From contig JAFRMR010000003.1 in the NCBI GenBank assembly GCA_017430535.1, forward strand, positions 372,001 through 436,000: a stretch of DNA of 64,000 bases. The letters are read 5' to 3'. Numbering within the stretch: position 1 is the stretch's first letter; every line of letters starts with the position of its first letter. The translations under genes were made by a program, and so were the position numbers. Shown here piece by piece: positions 26,405 through 34,815 of the stretch. The notes under the pieces were generated by a model. That model searched no databases. It was not told the DNA's origin and worked only from the letters and a program-made list of their open reading frames with translations. The stretch is from Clostridia bacterium (GTDB lineage Bacteria > Bacillota > Clostridia > Oscillospirales > Acutalibacteraceae).

Positions 26405-26421
26405 TAAAGGTGGATTATTTT
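26381..26421 (+). terminator. Inverted repeat: terminator of the metallophosphoesterase gene and/or operator
   Basis: Perfect 12-bp arms at 26381-26392 and 26405-26416 (AATCCACCTTTA and its complement) with a 12-nt loop, followed by ATTTTT. It can terminate upstream transcription, yet it also encloses the mutase promoter, so a repressor operator is an alternative. Confidence 0.6.
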
Positions 26422-26437
26422 TACGGAGGTGCCGCAG

Positions 26438-28156
26438 ATGAATAATGTTAAAGAGCTTTACGCTGCCTGGCTTGAGGGCACAAAGGGCAATGATGAGCTT
26501 CACAATGAGCTTGTTTCCATTGAAGGAAATGATGATGAAATACTTGACAGGTTTTACAGAAACCTTGAATTCGGCACTGCCGGCCTCAGGGGAGTTCTGG
26601 GCGCAGGTACAAACAGGATGAATACCTACACCGTAGGCCAGGCAACCCAGGGGCTTTCGGATTACCTTAACAGCAAATATGAAAAAAGCTCTGTTATAAT
26701 CGGCTATGATTCAAGAATCAACTCCGATGTATTTGCAAAACAGAGCGCTCAGATACTTGCAGCAAACGGAATAAAGGTATATCTTTACCCTCAGCTTGAG
26801 CCCACACCCTTTGTATCTTACGGCGTTATGCGCCTTAAGTGCCAGAGCGGTATTGTAATAACCGCCAGCCACAACCCCTCAAAATACAACGGCTACAAAT
26901 GCTATGACCCCAGAGGTTATCAGATGACGGAGGAAGCCGCCGCCGAAACCTACGCTTATATACAGAAGACGGATATTTTCAACGGCATCAAGATTGCGGA
27001 TTTTGATGAGGCAAAAGCAAAAGGGCTTATAGAGTATGTACCCGATGAGATACTTGAAGAGTACTATGCGTTCTGCCTTGAAAGGCCCCTGCATCCCGAT
27101 ATTGCGGCAAGCAGCGGAGTAAAAATTATATACTCCCCACTTAACGGCACAGGTAATGTACCCGTACGCACCGTGCTTGAAAGAGCGGGCTATAAAGATG
27201 TAAAAATAGTTAAAGAGCAGGAAATGCCGGACGGCACCTTCCCCACCTGCCCCTACCCCAACCCGGAAATAAGGCAGGTATTTGAATGCGGGCTTGAAAT
27301 GACAAAGGAATACAAGGCAGACCTTCTGCTTGCAACAGACCCGGACTGCGACAGAGTGGGCACAGCGGTACTTACGGGGGATGAATACAAGCTGCTCAGC
27401 GGCAACGATATAGGCGCACTGCTTGTAAACTACATTCTCTCTCAGAGAAAGGCTCTCGGCACTCTGCCGGAAAACGCAGTTATAGTCAAATCCTTTGTTT
27501 CCACCAAGCTTGTGGACAGAATCTGCGAAAAATACGGCGTTACCCTTGTTGATGTGCTAACGGGGTTCAAATATATAGGCGAAGTTATCTGCGGCCTTGA
27601 AGCTGAAGGCAGAAAAGATGATTTCATTATGGGCTTTGAAGAAAGCTACGGTTACCTTATAGGCACCCACGCAAGGGATAAGGACGCGGTTGCCGCATCG
27701 CTTATGATCTGCGAAATGACCGCCTACTATAAATCAATCGGCAAAACCCTTTACGATGTTCTGGGCGAGCTTTACGATGAATTCGGTTACTACTGCAACA
27801 AGCTTTATTCCTTCACCTTTGAGGGCGCAGACGGCATGGCTAAGATGGCGGATATAATGGCCCACACCGCCGCAAACACTCCGAAAGAAATTGCCGGCAT
27901 GGAAGTGCTGAAAGCATATAACTACAACACAAGCGAAATTACTGATATGAAGACCGGTGAAAAGGAAGCCATTACCCTGCCTAAAAGCAATGTGCTGGCC
28001 TTTGCCCTGCCGGAAGGAAACTTTGTTATAATGAGGCCCTCGGGCACAGAGCCGAAAATTAAGATTTATGTTACCGGCATAGGCAGCACCTATGAAGCGG
28101 CGGAAGCAACCGCACAGAAAACCGGTGACTCAATGAAAAAACTTCTCGGTATATAA
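26438..28156 (+). CDS. Phospho-sugar mutase (phosphoglucomutase type), copy 1
   Basis: A 572-residue alpha-D-phosphohexomutase that interconverts hexose 1- and 6-phosphates. Catalytic serine loop T-A-S-H-N-P with Ser144, metal loop D-P-D-C-D-R, sugar-binding G-F-E-E-S-Y-G and phosphate-binding R-P-S-G-T-E-P are all present. Length and order match the PgcA/PGM2-type group of Firmicutes. ATG 26438 follows GGAGG by eight bases; an in-frame GTG at 26429 overlaps the ribosome site. A second mutase (57755-59380) shares the same architecture. Linked here to a mini sorting-signal protein and a GH43-like gene, probably one transcript. Confidence 0.93.
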   Translation: MNNVKELYAAWLEGTKGNDELHNELVSIEGNDDEILDRFYRNLEFGTAGLRGVLGAGTNRMNTYTVGQATQGLSDYLNSKYEKSSVIIGYDSRINSDVFAKQSAQILAANGIKVYLYPQLEPTPFVSYGVMRLKCQSGIVITASHNPSKYNGYKCYDPRGYQMTEEAAAETYAYIQKTDIFNGIKIADFDEAKAKGLIEYVPDEILEEYYAFCLERPLHPDIAASSGVKIIYSPLNGTGNVPVRTVLERAGYKDVKIVKEQEMPDGTFPTCPYPNPEIRQVFECGLEMTKEYKADLLLATDPDCDRVGTAVLTGDEYKLLSGNDIGALLVNYILSQRKALGTLPENAVIVKSFVSTKLVDRICEKYGVTLVDVLTGFKYIGEVICGLEAEGRKDDFIMGFEESYGYLIGTHARDKDAVAASLMICEMTAYYKSIGKTLYDVLGELYDEFGYYCNKLYSFTFEGADGMAKMADIMAHTAANTPKEIAGMEVLKAYNYNTSEITDMKTGEKEAITLPKSNVLAFALPEGNFVIMRPSGTEPKIKIYVTGIGSTYEAAEATAQKTGDSMKKLLGI

Positions 28157-28167
28157 GGAGCAAAAAA

Positions 28168-28392
28168 ATGAAAAAGAGAAAACTGGGAATAAGAATAATT
28201 GCAATTTTCCTTTGCGTGCTTATGGTGCTCAGCGTTGTTATTATAGCCGCCTCAAGAGCTTTCGGAGCACAGGCATCCGTAACTCCCCCTGACACCGGCA
28301 GCGGCTCCACCTGGATAATATTTGCAGTTGCCGGAGCGGTAGCCATAGCCGTTGCGGCGGTGTGCATTATTACATCAAAGAAAAAGAAATGA
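28168..28392 (+). CDS. 74-residue mini protein: signal peptide, PPDTG-like sorting motif, membrane helix, basic tail
   Basis: No family recognised. Residues 1-34 form a basic start and hydrophobic signal (cut likely after F-G-A). Only about ten residues follow before P-P-D-T-G, which resembles an LPXTG-type sortase motif, then G-S-G-S-T, a 20-residue membrane helix and a K-K-K-K end. This is the plan of a sorting signal with almost no cargo. It has a ribosome site just after the mutase gene (11-nt gap) and its TGA overlaps the ATG of the GH43-like gene (ATGA). Sortase anchoring is inferred from the tripartite plan; the P in place of L is also seen in clostridial variants such as NPxTG. Confidence 0.7.
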   Translation: MKKRKLGIRIIAIFLCVLMVLSVVIIAASRAFGAQASVTPPDTGSGSTWIIFAVAGAVAIAVAAVCIITSKKKK

Positions 28393-29381
28393 GTGCAGGG
28401 AATATACTGCGGATAATCACCGCCCTTATTATGCTGCCCGTAAACCTGTTTTATGCTCTGACAGGAGGATTTGCCGTGCCTGAAATCAGCAGAAACGATA
28501 AATATCTTTTTGTTCACTTTACCGGCAACGCCCCGGAGTGTGAAAGAATCCATTTTGCGGTAAGCGAAGACGGATACAATTTTATCCCCCTGAACTCGGG
28601 CAAGGAAATAATCATACAGAAAAAAGGTACGGGATGCGTGAGAGACCCGTTTATACTCAGAGGCAAAGACGGTTTCTTTTACATTATCGGTACGGATATG
28701 AAAAGCGAGCTTGGCTGGACCTCAAACCACGCCCTGGTTACCTGGAAATCAAGAGACCTTATAAACTGGACGGATGAAACAATCATTGATATGAGAGACT
28801 TTGAGGGCTTTGAGCACTGCAACCGCGCCTGGGCCCCGGAAGCAATATGGGATGAGAACGCAAAGGCATATATGGTCTACTGGGCCATATCCACACAGGA
28901 AAACGATGTGGCCGCCCTTTATTACGCCCACACAAAAGATTTCAAAACCCTTACCCCTCCGCAGCTGCTTTATGAAAGAAAAGGCATACAGACCATTGAC
29001 GGCGATATAGGTTATAACGAAAAAAACGGTTATTATTACCTTTATTTCAAGCACGATGAGGATCAGAAAATTGCCTGGGTCAGATCAAAAAAACTTACCG
29101 GGCCTTATGAGGGAGAAAGCGTTGTATGTTCCCTCTCTGAGAACGGAGTTGAGGGAAGCACCATTTACCCCATAAACGGCACGGATACATATGTGATGAT
29201 TATGGATGAATACGGCACAGGCAGCTTCTTTATGCAGCAGACAAAGGATTTTGAAGACTTCAGGCCCGTTAGGAAAGAAGCTTTCGGATTTGAAAATGTG
29301 AACCCCCGCCACGGTTCGGTGGTTTCAATAACGGATGAGGAATACGCAAGACTTATTGAAGCCTTCGAAACTGCGGAATAA
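28389..29381 (+). CDS. GH43-like glycoside hydrolase with N-terminal hydrophobic leader
   Basis: A 330-residue five-bladed beta-propeller enzyme of the GH43 type, usually arabinofuranosidase, xylosidase or arabinanase. Candidate catalytic residues: Asp86 in V-R-D-P-F-I (base), Asp in I-D-G-D-I-G (pKa modulator) and Glu in V-E-G-S-T (acid). W-A-P-E-A-I-W-D is the typical clan-F blade signature. Residues 5-28 are hydrophobic, so the enzyme is probably exported or membrane-anchored. The start at 28389 overlaps the mini-protein stop by 4 nt; the longer in-frame ATG at 28362 lies inside that gene. Substrate not determined. Confidence 0.85.
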   Translation: MSAGNILRIITALIMLPVNLFYALTGGFAVPEISRNDKYLFVHFTGNAPECERIHFAVSEDGYNFIPLNSGKEIIIQKKGTGCVRDPFILRGKDGFFYIIGTDMKSELGWTSNHALVTWKSRDLINWTDETIIDMRDFEGFEHCNRAWAPEAIWDENAKAYMVYWAISTQENDVAALYYAHTKDFKTLTPPQLLYERKGIQTIDGDIGYNEKNGYYYLYFKHDEDQKIAWVRSKKLTGPYEGESVVCSLSENGVEGSTIYPINGTDTYVMIMDEYGTGSFFMQQTKDFEDFRPVRKEAFGFENVNPRHGSVVSITDEEYARLIEAFETAE

Positions 29382-29395
29382 GAATAATACAAAGA

Positions 29396-29428
29396 TTAAC
29401 CCGGCTGACAAAAAGTCAGCCGGGTTAA
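29396..29428. terminator. Bidirectional terminator between convergent genes
   Basis: Perfect 14-bp stem (29396-29409 with 29415-29428), 5-nt loop. T-runs on either side are weak, but the position between the GH43-like gene (plus) and the orphan glycosidase gene (minus) fits a shared terminator. Confidence 0.8.
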
Positions 29429-29454
29429 ATTATATATTTGGTTTTCAGTTTTCG

Positions 29455-31629
29455 TTATTTTTTTCTGAGTGAATACTCCGAAAACATTACGCCCATAAGA
29501 GGTTCGGAGAAGCTGAGCTTAAGCTTGCCGTTTTTAATGCACTTTGCAGGCACGGCATACTTTGCGGCAGCATAATCCGGGGTGCAGTATTTTTCGGTAT
29601 AATCCTCATCAATTATGCCGAACTGAGGCCCGCAATAAAGTGTTTCATCCTCTGCGGTGATTCTGAGTTCGTTTACGGCCGGGTCGGTTTTATTCCACCA
29701 GGTGACGCGCAGGGTGTAATCGCAGCCGTCATCAAGGCCTTCAATTTCCGTTTCATAGGTGAAATTATCAAACACATTGAAAAGAGCGGTTCTGAGAGAG
29801 CCGTTGTTTTTTTGAGGGTTATCCCCTCTGAAATTGAGGTAAGGTTCTCCCTTCTGCTTTTCCTTTACACCGTCAAGAGAAACGGAAAAATAATATTCGC
29901 CTTCCCCTGTTTTATTTATTTCAAAATAATCGGCAAAATCCTCTCTTTGGGATTTTGACAGTAGATACGCTCTGTCCGTAACAGGCAGGTCAATGGTTTC
30001 AAGAACAGCTCCCCTCTCCCAGCCGTCGGCAAAATAGTGCTCAACATCTGTCTGAAGGCCGATAAGCTCAAAAAGTTTTTGGGCAAAGCCCGAAATCCTG
30101 CTTCTTATTTCCGGATATTCGGGGGGATAAGCGCAATTAAGCGTATTAACCGCTTTATCTCTGTTGCCTGCTTTAAGCTTCGCTTCCGATTTTTCAATAA
30201 GACGGAGTTCAAATGTTCTTCGCATCCTTACAAGCTTATCGCAGTGGGCTCTCATAATAAGCTGAAGAAAACGCCAGTTATTGCCGAGGAAAGGATACTT
30301 TCCGTAAACCTCATTAAATCCGTCATATACTTCATCTATGCCGGGATTCAGGGCGGGATCCCCCTCCCAGTTTTCTTCAAGGCCGAAAATAAGCCCGGCA
30401 ATTTTTTCTGCATCTGCGCCGAAGAAAAACAGTCGGCAATAGTCCTCAACTGCTTCTTTTACATCATCACCGCCGTAATCCCTGTATGAAAGCACAGCTT
30501 TATTCACATCATCGTTTATGCCGTCGGAGTAGCTGACAGCGCCGATAAAGAAGGGTGAGGTAAGGTCATAAAGCCGGCTGTACTCCCGGGGCCTTGGGTT
30601 TGTGCATTCGCGGCTCAGGGCGGCGGCAAAGGCAAAGTGCCAGTCATCCCTTTCAAAATGAATGGGATATTCGCACCGCACATTATGGGTAATATCCGGG
30701 TAAAACCTGAGGGGATATTTCTCAGGCAGACGATCTCTTAATTCCTCAAGAGGAAGGGCGTGGTTGGGGCCGTAAATTACGCCGTCAATCTCTTCCGGCA
30801 GAGCATTCATACACTCAATAAATTCTCCGCCCCAGCCCGGGATTGAGTGAGGAGCCTGAGCAGAGGGCCACATCTGAACTCCCGGCACAGTGGATTTTAC
30901 AGAGCGGAAAATAACCTTGCATCTGCTGATAAATTCCTTTGCGGGAAGTTCGCCCGGGTCCCCTCCGGGGATGAAAATGTATTTAAGTCCCTTTAAGCGA
31001 GAATAAAGCTCTTTACGCTTTGCGGCGGTTATCTCAGCCGGCTCTTCCGGGTTTAACGGATGCCAGAGAGAAACATCAAGGCCAAGCTCCTCCGCCATTT
31101 CGCAGGCCTTTATGAGAAACTCCTCTTCACCGTATTTCATAAGAGGATTGCGCTTTGAAACGCCTTTTTCGCCCGGGATATGCTCCACGGTATTCATGCC
31201 GAAATACATAAGGTCAAGATAATATCTTCGGTATTGCTCAAAGGACCAGGATTCATAACTGTTGGCAGTTGTTCTGCAGCCCAGCTGATGGCCGCGGATT
31301 TTCTTTAAGGGCGAAAACTGCCCGAAAACCCCGGGCAGCAACTCAAAGCCGCCCTCACAGGCGTATATCTTGCGGAGAATGCGGCCAACAGCATAAATAA
31401 ATCCCCTTATACCGCGGTAATAAACACAAACGCCTTTTTCATCCGAAATACGGAAACAGTCCTCATCAAGAGACAAATCGGTAATAAAGGCAAAATCCGC
31501 TTTTTCTTTTTCTGCTTTTTCAAAGGAAAAGCCGGGCAGCCTTGATTTAAGCTCAATACGAAAAAGCTCCGCAGCAAACTCGGAGTGCGGAGCATCGGAA
31601 AATATTTTAATTATTTCTGTATATTTCAT
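29455..31629 (-). CDS. Orphan glycosidase-like protein with GH20-type N-terminal domain
   Basis: A 724-residue cytoplasmic protein (no signal). The first 110 residues read as the alpha/beta domain that precedes GH20/GH67 barrels (R-G-F-I-Y-A-V-G-R-I-L), then R-G-H-Q-L-G-C-R starts a probable TIM barrel with F-G-M-N-T-V-E, S-L-W-H-P, P-G-G-D-P-G-E and Y-S-D-G-I-N-D-D-V-N-K, a motif I associate with uncharacterised GH-like proteins. A helical region and a C-terminal beta-sandwich (about 600-724) follow. I cannot name the catalytic pair or the substrate. ATG 31629 is preferred because it follows the DUF1846 stop by 4 nt, but it lacks a good ribosome site and probably depends on translational coupling; an in-frame start at 31689 lies inside that gene. 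Confidence 0.65.
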   Translation of the reverse strand: MKYTEIIKIFSDAPHSEFAAELFRIELKSRLPGFSFEKAEKEKADFAFITDLSLDEDCFRISDEKGVCVYYRGIRGFIYAVGRILRKIYACEGGFELLPGVFGQFSPLKKIRGHQLGCRTTANSYESWSFEQYRRYYLDLMYFGMNTVEHIPGEKGVSKRNPLMKYGEEEFLIKACEMAEELGLDVSLWHPLNPEEPAEITAAKRKELYSRLKGLKYIFIPGGDPGELPAKEFISRCKVIFRSVKSTVPGVQMWPSAQAPHSIPGWGGEFIECMNALPEEIDGVIYGPNHALPLEELRDRLPEKYPLRFYPDITHNVRCEYPIHFERDDWHFAFAAALSRECTNPRPREYSRLYDLTSPFFIGAVSYSDGINDDVNKAVLSYRDYGGDDVKEAVEDYCRLFFFGADAEKIAGLIFGLEENWEGDPALNPGIDEVYDGFNEVYGKYPFLGNNWRFLQLIMRAHCDKLVRMRRTFELRLIEKSEAKLKAGNRDKAVNTLNCAYPPEYPEIRSRISGFAQKLFELIGLQTDVEHYFADGWERGAVLETIDLPVTDRAYLLSKSQREDFADYFEINKTGEGEYYFSVSLDGVKEKQKGEPYLNFRGDNPQKNNGSLRTALFNVFDNFTYETEIEGLDDGCDYTLRVTWWNKTDPAVNELRITAEDETLYCGPQFGIIDEDYTEKYCTPDYAAAKYAVPAKCIKNGKLKLSFSEPLMGVMFSEYSLRKK

Positions 31630-31633
31630 ACCC

Positions 31634-33121
31634 TTATTTGTGGTAAAGCTTTTTGGTCTGATAAACAGGCTCGCAGGTAAGGTTAACACCTATTTTACGG
31701 AATACTTCCTGATCCACCTGAGAAAGAATTACGGTGGAGTGGGCCTCGGAGCCTGCAAGGCGGTAAACGGCGTTAAGGGCGCTCTCGGCAACCGGGTTGG
31801 TATTGGCGCTCATTGCAAGGGCGATAAGGGTTTCATCAAGATGAAGGCGGGGGTTATGATTTTTGAGTATGCCTGTTTTAACCTTCTGTATGGGCTCAAT
31901 AATTGAGGGAGAGATGGTGAGAAGGTCATCCGGCAGGCCTGCAAGGGCCTTGGCGGCATTGAGCAGAACAGCCGAGGACGGGCCCAGCAAATCCGAGGTT
32001 TTGCCGGTTACTATCCTGCCGTCCGGCAGCTCCATTGCAACAGCGGGCTGGCCCCCCGTCTGCTCGCTCCTTTCAAGGGCGGCAGCAATAACGGGCCTGT
32101 CATCAACAGTGATGCCCGCCTGATTCATCAGGCTCTCAATTTTATCAACTGCGCTCTGAGCGCCTCTGCCCTGCTTAACATCGCACATAGCGGCAAAGTA
32201 GCGGCGGATAATTTCCTGCTTTGAGGATTCTTTACAAACTTCGTCATCGCAGATACCGTAGCCTGCCATATTAACGCCCATATCCGTGGGGGATTTATAG
32301 GGTGAAACGCCGTCAATCTTTTCAAAAATGGCGTTGAGCACCGGGAAGGCCTCAACATCCCTGTTATAGTTTACCGTGGTTATTCCGTAGGCCTCAAGGT
32401 GATAAGGGTCAATCATATTTACATCGTTAAGGTCTGCGGTGGCTGCCTCATAGGCAAGGTTTACGGGGTGCTTGAGAGGAATATTCCAGATGGGGAAGGT
32501 TTCATACTTTGCATAGCCGGCTTTTACTCCCCTCTTATTCTCATGATAAAGCTGGGAAAGGCAGGTGGCAAGCTTGCCGCTGCCGGGGCCGGGAGCGGTA
32601 ACGATAATAAGGCGGTGAGTGGTTTCAATATATTCGTTTTTGCCGAAGCCCTCATCGCTGACGATATGAGAAACATTATAGGGATAGCCCTCTATGGGAT
32701 AATGGATGAATACCTTAACATCAAGGGCCTCAAGCTTGGACCTGAAAGCGCAGGCGGCGGGCTGGTTATTGAACTGGGCAAGCACCACGCTGCCCACAAA
32801 AAGGCCGGCGGCTCTGTAAGCATCAATAAGGCGGAGCACATCAACATCGTAAGTAATGCCCAGGTCACGGCGGATTTTGTTGCTCTCAATATCATTGGCA
32901 TTGATTACAATAACAACCTCAATATTATCCGCAAGGGTTTTGAGCATCTGAAGCTTGGTATCCGGCTCAAAACCGGGGAGAACTCTTGAAGCGTGATAAT
33001 CGTCAAAAAGCTTGCCGCCGAGCTCAAGATAGAGCTTGCCGCCGAACTCATTAACCCGCTTCATAATCATTTCAGACTGTTTGCGAAGATATAATTCATT
33101 ATCAAATCCGATTTTTCTCAT
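31634..33121 (-). CDS. DUF1846 family protein
   Basis: A 495-residue protein of the DUF1846 (PF08903) family, common in Firmicutes and actinobacteria. Recognisable features: I-G-F-D-N-E-x-Y near the start, F-G-G-K-L-Y-L-E-L-G-G-K, a P-loop-like segment T-A-P-G-P-G-S-G-K-L-A-T (about 185-196) and a conserved C-terminal alpha/beta region. The family has structures but no settled function; the G-x-G-S-G-K stretch suggests nucleotide or phosphate binding (inference). Own promoter (33150-33178) and a GGGAGG site. Heads a two-gene operon with the orphan glycosidase and is divergent from the glycan operon. Confidence 0.9.
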   Translation of the reverse strand: MRKIGFDNELYLRKQSEMIMKRVNEFGGKLYLELGGKLFDDYHASRVLPGFEPDTKLQMLKTLADNIEVVIVINANDIESNKIRRDLGITYDVDVLRLIDAYRAAGLFVGSVVLAQFNNQPAACAFRSKLEALDVKVFIHYPIEGYPYNVSHIVSDEGFGKNEYIETTHRLIIVTAPGPGSGKLATCLSQLYHENKRGVKAGYAKYETFPIWNIPLKHPVNLAYEAATADLNDVNMIDPYHLEAYGITTVNYNRDVEAFPVLNAIFEKIDGVSPYKSPTDMGVNMAGYGICDDEVCKESSKQEIIRRYFAAMCDVKQGRGAQSAVDKIESLMNQAGITVDDRPVIAAALERSEQTGGQPAVAMELPDGRIVTGKTSDLLGPSSAVLLNAAKALAGLPDDLLTISPSIIEPIQKVKTGILKNHNPRLHLDETLIALAMSANTNPVAESALNAVYRLAGSEAHSTVILSQVDQEVFRKIGVNLTCEPVYQTKKLYHK

Positions 33122-33149
33122 ACCTGTTTCCTCCCGAAATACAGAAAAA

Positions 33150-33178
33150 ATTATATATTATTTTTTTGCACAATTCAA
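33150..33178 (-). promoter_or_regulatory. Promoter of the DUF1846 operon
   Basis: Minus-strand TTGAAT (33173-33178), 17-bp spacer, TATAAT (33150-33155). Confidence 0.8.
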
Positions 33179-33208
33179 GAGTTTTTCACAAGATAATGTA
33201 TATTTTTA

Positions 33209-33237
33209 TTGCTTTTTTATCAACATATTGTTATAAT
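33209..33237 (+). promoter_or_regulatory. Promoter of the GH36-like/kinase/GH125 operon
   Basis: TTGCTT (33209-33214), 17-bp spacer, TATAAT (33232-33237). The transcription start would lie within 15 bp of the start codon, so the leader is very short. Confidence 0.65.
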
Positions 33238-33252
33238 TTTTTCGGTGATGAT

Positions 33253-34815
33253 ATGAAATTAAGACTGCCCGACAAAACAAAAATAATATGCGATAACTAT
33301 GAAACCGAAAACACGGTACTGCACACCGAAATAAAAGACGGTTATATTGATGTTAAGGTTACCTCAGGCGATAAACTGATGTTTGCCGTGCTCAGGTGGA
33401 ATTTTACGGAAGCCGAAAGCCGCAAAGAGCCGGTAAAAATACTGGGTGACGACTGGGAAAGAGGCTACGGAACCTTTGCGTGGCGGGGTATTGAGCCGGA
33501 AAGGTTTATGCCCTGGTACATTGCGGTCTCCAACGGCAGTGATAAGAATACGGATTACACAGGACGCTTTACGGAATGCTTCGGTGTGGGAGTACAGTGC
33601 GGGGCGTTTTGCTCCTGGCAGTATGATGACAGGGGCGTTACCCTTAACCTTGACCTGAGAAACGGGGGCATGCCCTGCGAAAGCGCAGGCAGAACCATTG
33701 ATGCCTGCAGAATATATTTCGGCGAATACAGGGACTGCTCCGCTTTTTCGGCTCTGCGGGATTTCTGCGGCGTTATGTCCCCTGCTCCCCTTAAAACCGA
33801 TACCGTTATATACGGCTCCAATAACTGGTACTATGCCTACGGCAACAGCAGCCGCGAAGAGATAATAAACGATGCGCGGCTTATTGCCGGGCTTTGCAAG
33901 GGCAATGAAAACAGGCCGTTTATGGTGATTGACGAAGGCTGGCAGGTAAACCGCTTCGACGCTCCCTGGGCTCCAAACGAAAAATTCGGAGATATGAAAA
34001 CCCTGGCGGATGAAATAAGCGAAGCCGGAGCAATACCGGGAATATGGGTAAGGTTCCTTGTGGACGGCAAAAAGTGCCTTGACCTGCCTGAGGAGGCAAG
34101 GAGAGGCGAAAACAACGAATACCTTGACCCCACACACCCGGCAGTAAAGGAACATATAAGAACCACAATTAAATACCTCAAAGACTGCGGATACAAGCTT
34201 ATAAAGCACGATTTTTCATCCAAAGATATAACCGGCGACTGGGGTAAAGATTTAACCGAGGGAAAAGTTCCCCGCAGCGATGAAGGATTCTTTGACAGAA
34301 GCAAAACCACAGCGGAAATTGCCGTTGATTTTTACAAGGAGATACTTGACGCTGCAGGAGATACACTGATAATAGGCTGCAACTGTTTCAGCCACCTTTG
34401 CGCAGGCCTTGTACATGCAAACCGCACGGGAGATGATACCAGCGGAGTGGAGTGGAACCGCACAAGAAAAATGGGTGTAAACGCCCTTGCATTCCGCCTT
34501 TGCCAGAACAGAAGCTTTTATATGGCGGATGCGGACTGCGTGGGGATAACGGGAAAAGTGGACTGGGCTCTAAACCGCCGATGGCTGGAGTTGCTTGCCG
34601 AAAGCGGCTCACCCCTGTTTGTTTCCTGCCTGCCTTCTCAAGCAAAAGGCGAAATATATGAGAACCTTAAGGCGGCCTTTATACCTGCATCAAAACAGAA
34701 GGACAGCCTTATTCCCCTTGACTGGATGGAAAACAATTTCCCGTCGGAATATCTTATTAACGGAGAATACAGAAGATTCAACTGGTACTGTGAAACCGGG
34801 GCGGATCTTATATGA
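33253..34815 (+). CDS. GH36-like (clan GH-D) alpha-galactosidase-like glycosidase
   Basis: A 520-residue cytoplasmic enzyme with an N-terminal beta domain (1-190) and a TIM barrel. Clan GH-D landmarks: N-N-W-Y-Y-A-Y-G at strand 1, I-D-E-G-W-Q at strand 2, L-I-K-H-D-F (candidate nucleophile Asp) and R-T-G-D-D-T-S (candidate acid/base Asp), plus M-A-D-A-D. GH27/GH36 members mainly release alpha-galactose; some are N-acetylgalactosaminidases or raffinose synthase-like, so substrate remains open. ATG 33253 is chosen because the barrel family length fits and GGTGAT precedes it; the upstream in-frame start at 33166 would precede the promoter. Overlaps the kinase gene by 4 nt. Confidence 0.8.
   Translation: MKLRLPDKTKIICDNYETENTVLHTEIKDGYIDVKVTSGDKLMFAVLRWNFTEAESRKEPVKILGDDWERGYGTFAWRGIEPERFMPWYIAVSNGSDKNTDYTGRFTECFGVGVQCGAFCSWQYDDRGVTLNLDLRNGGMPCESAGRTIDACRIYFGEYRDCSAFSALRDFCGVMSPAPLKTDTVIYGSNNWYYAYGNSSREEIINDARLIAGLCKGNENRPFMVIDEGWQVNRFDAPWAPNEKFGDMKTLADEISEAGAIPGIWVRFLVDGKKCLDLPEEARRGENNEYLDPTHPAVKEHIRTTIKYLKDCGYKLIKHDFSSKDITGDWGKDLTEGKVPRSDEGFFDRSKTTAEIAVDFYKEILDAAGDTLIIGCNCFSHLCAGLVHANRTGDDTSGVEWNRTRKMGVNALAFRLCQNRSFYMADADCVGITGKVDWALNRRWLELLAESGSPLFVSCLPSQAKGEIYENLKAAFIPASKQKDSLIPLDWMENNFPSEYLINGEYRRFNWYCETGADLI

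Noticed and set aside
33364-34209. 281-codon minus-strand frame opposite the GH36-like gene
   Set aside because: Composition is that of a reversed coding strand and the plus strand carries the clan-D motifs.
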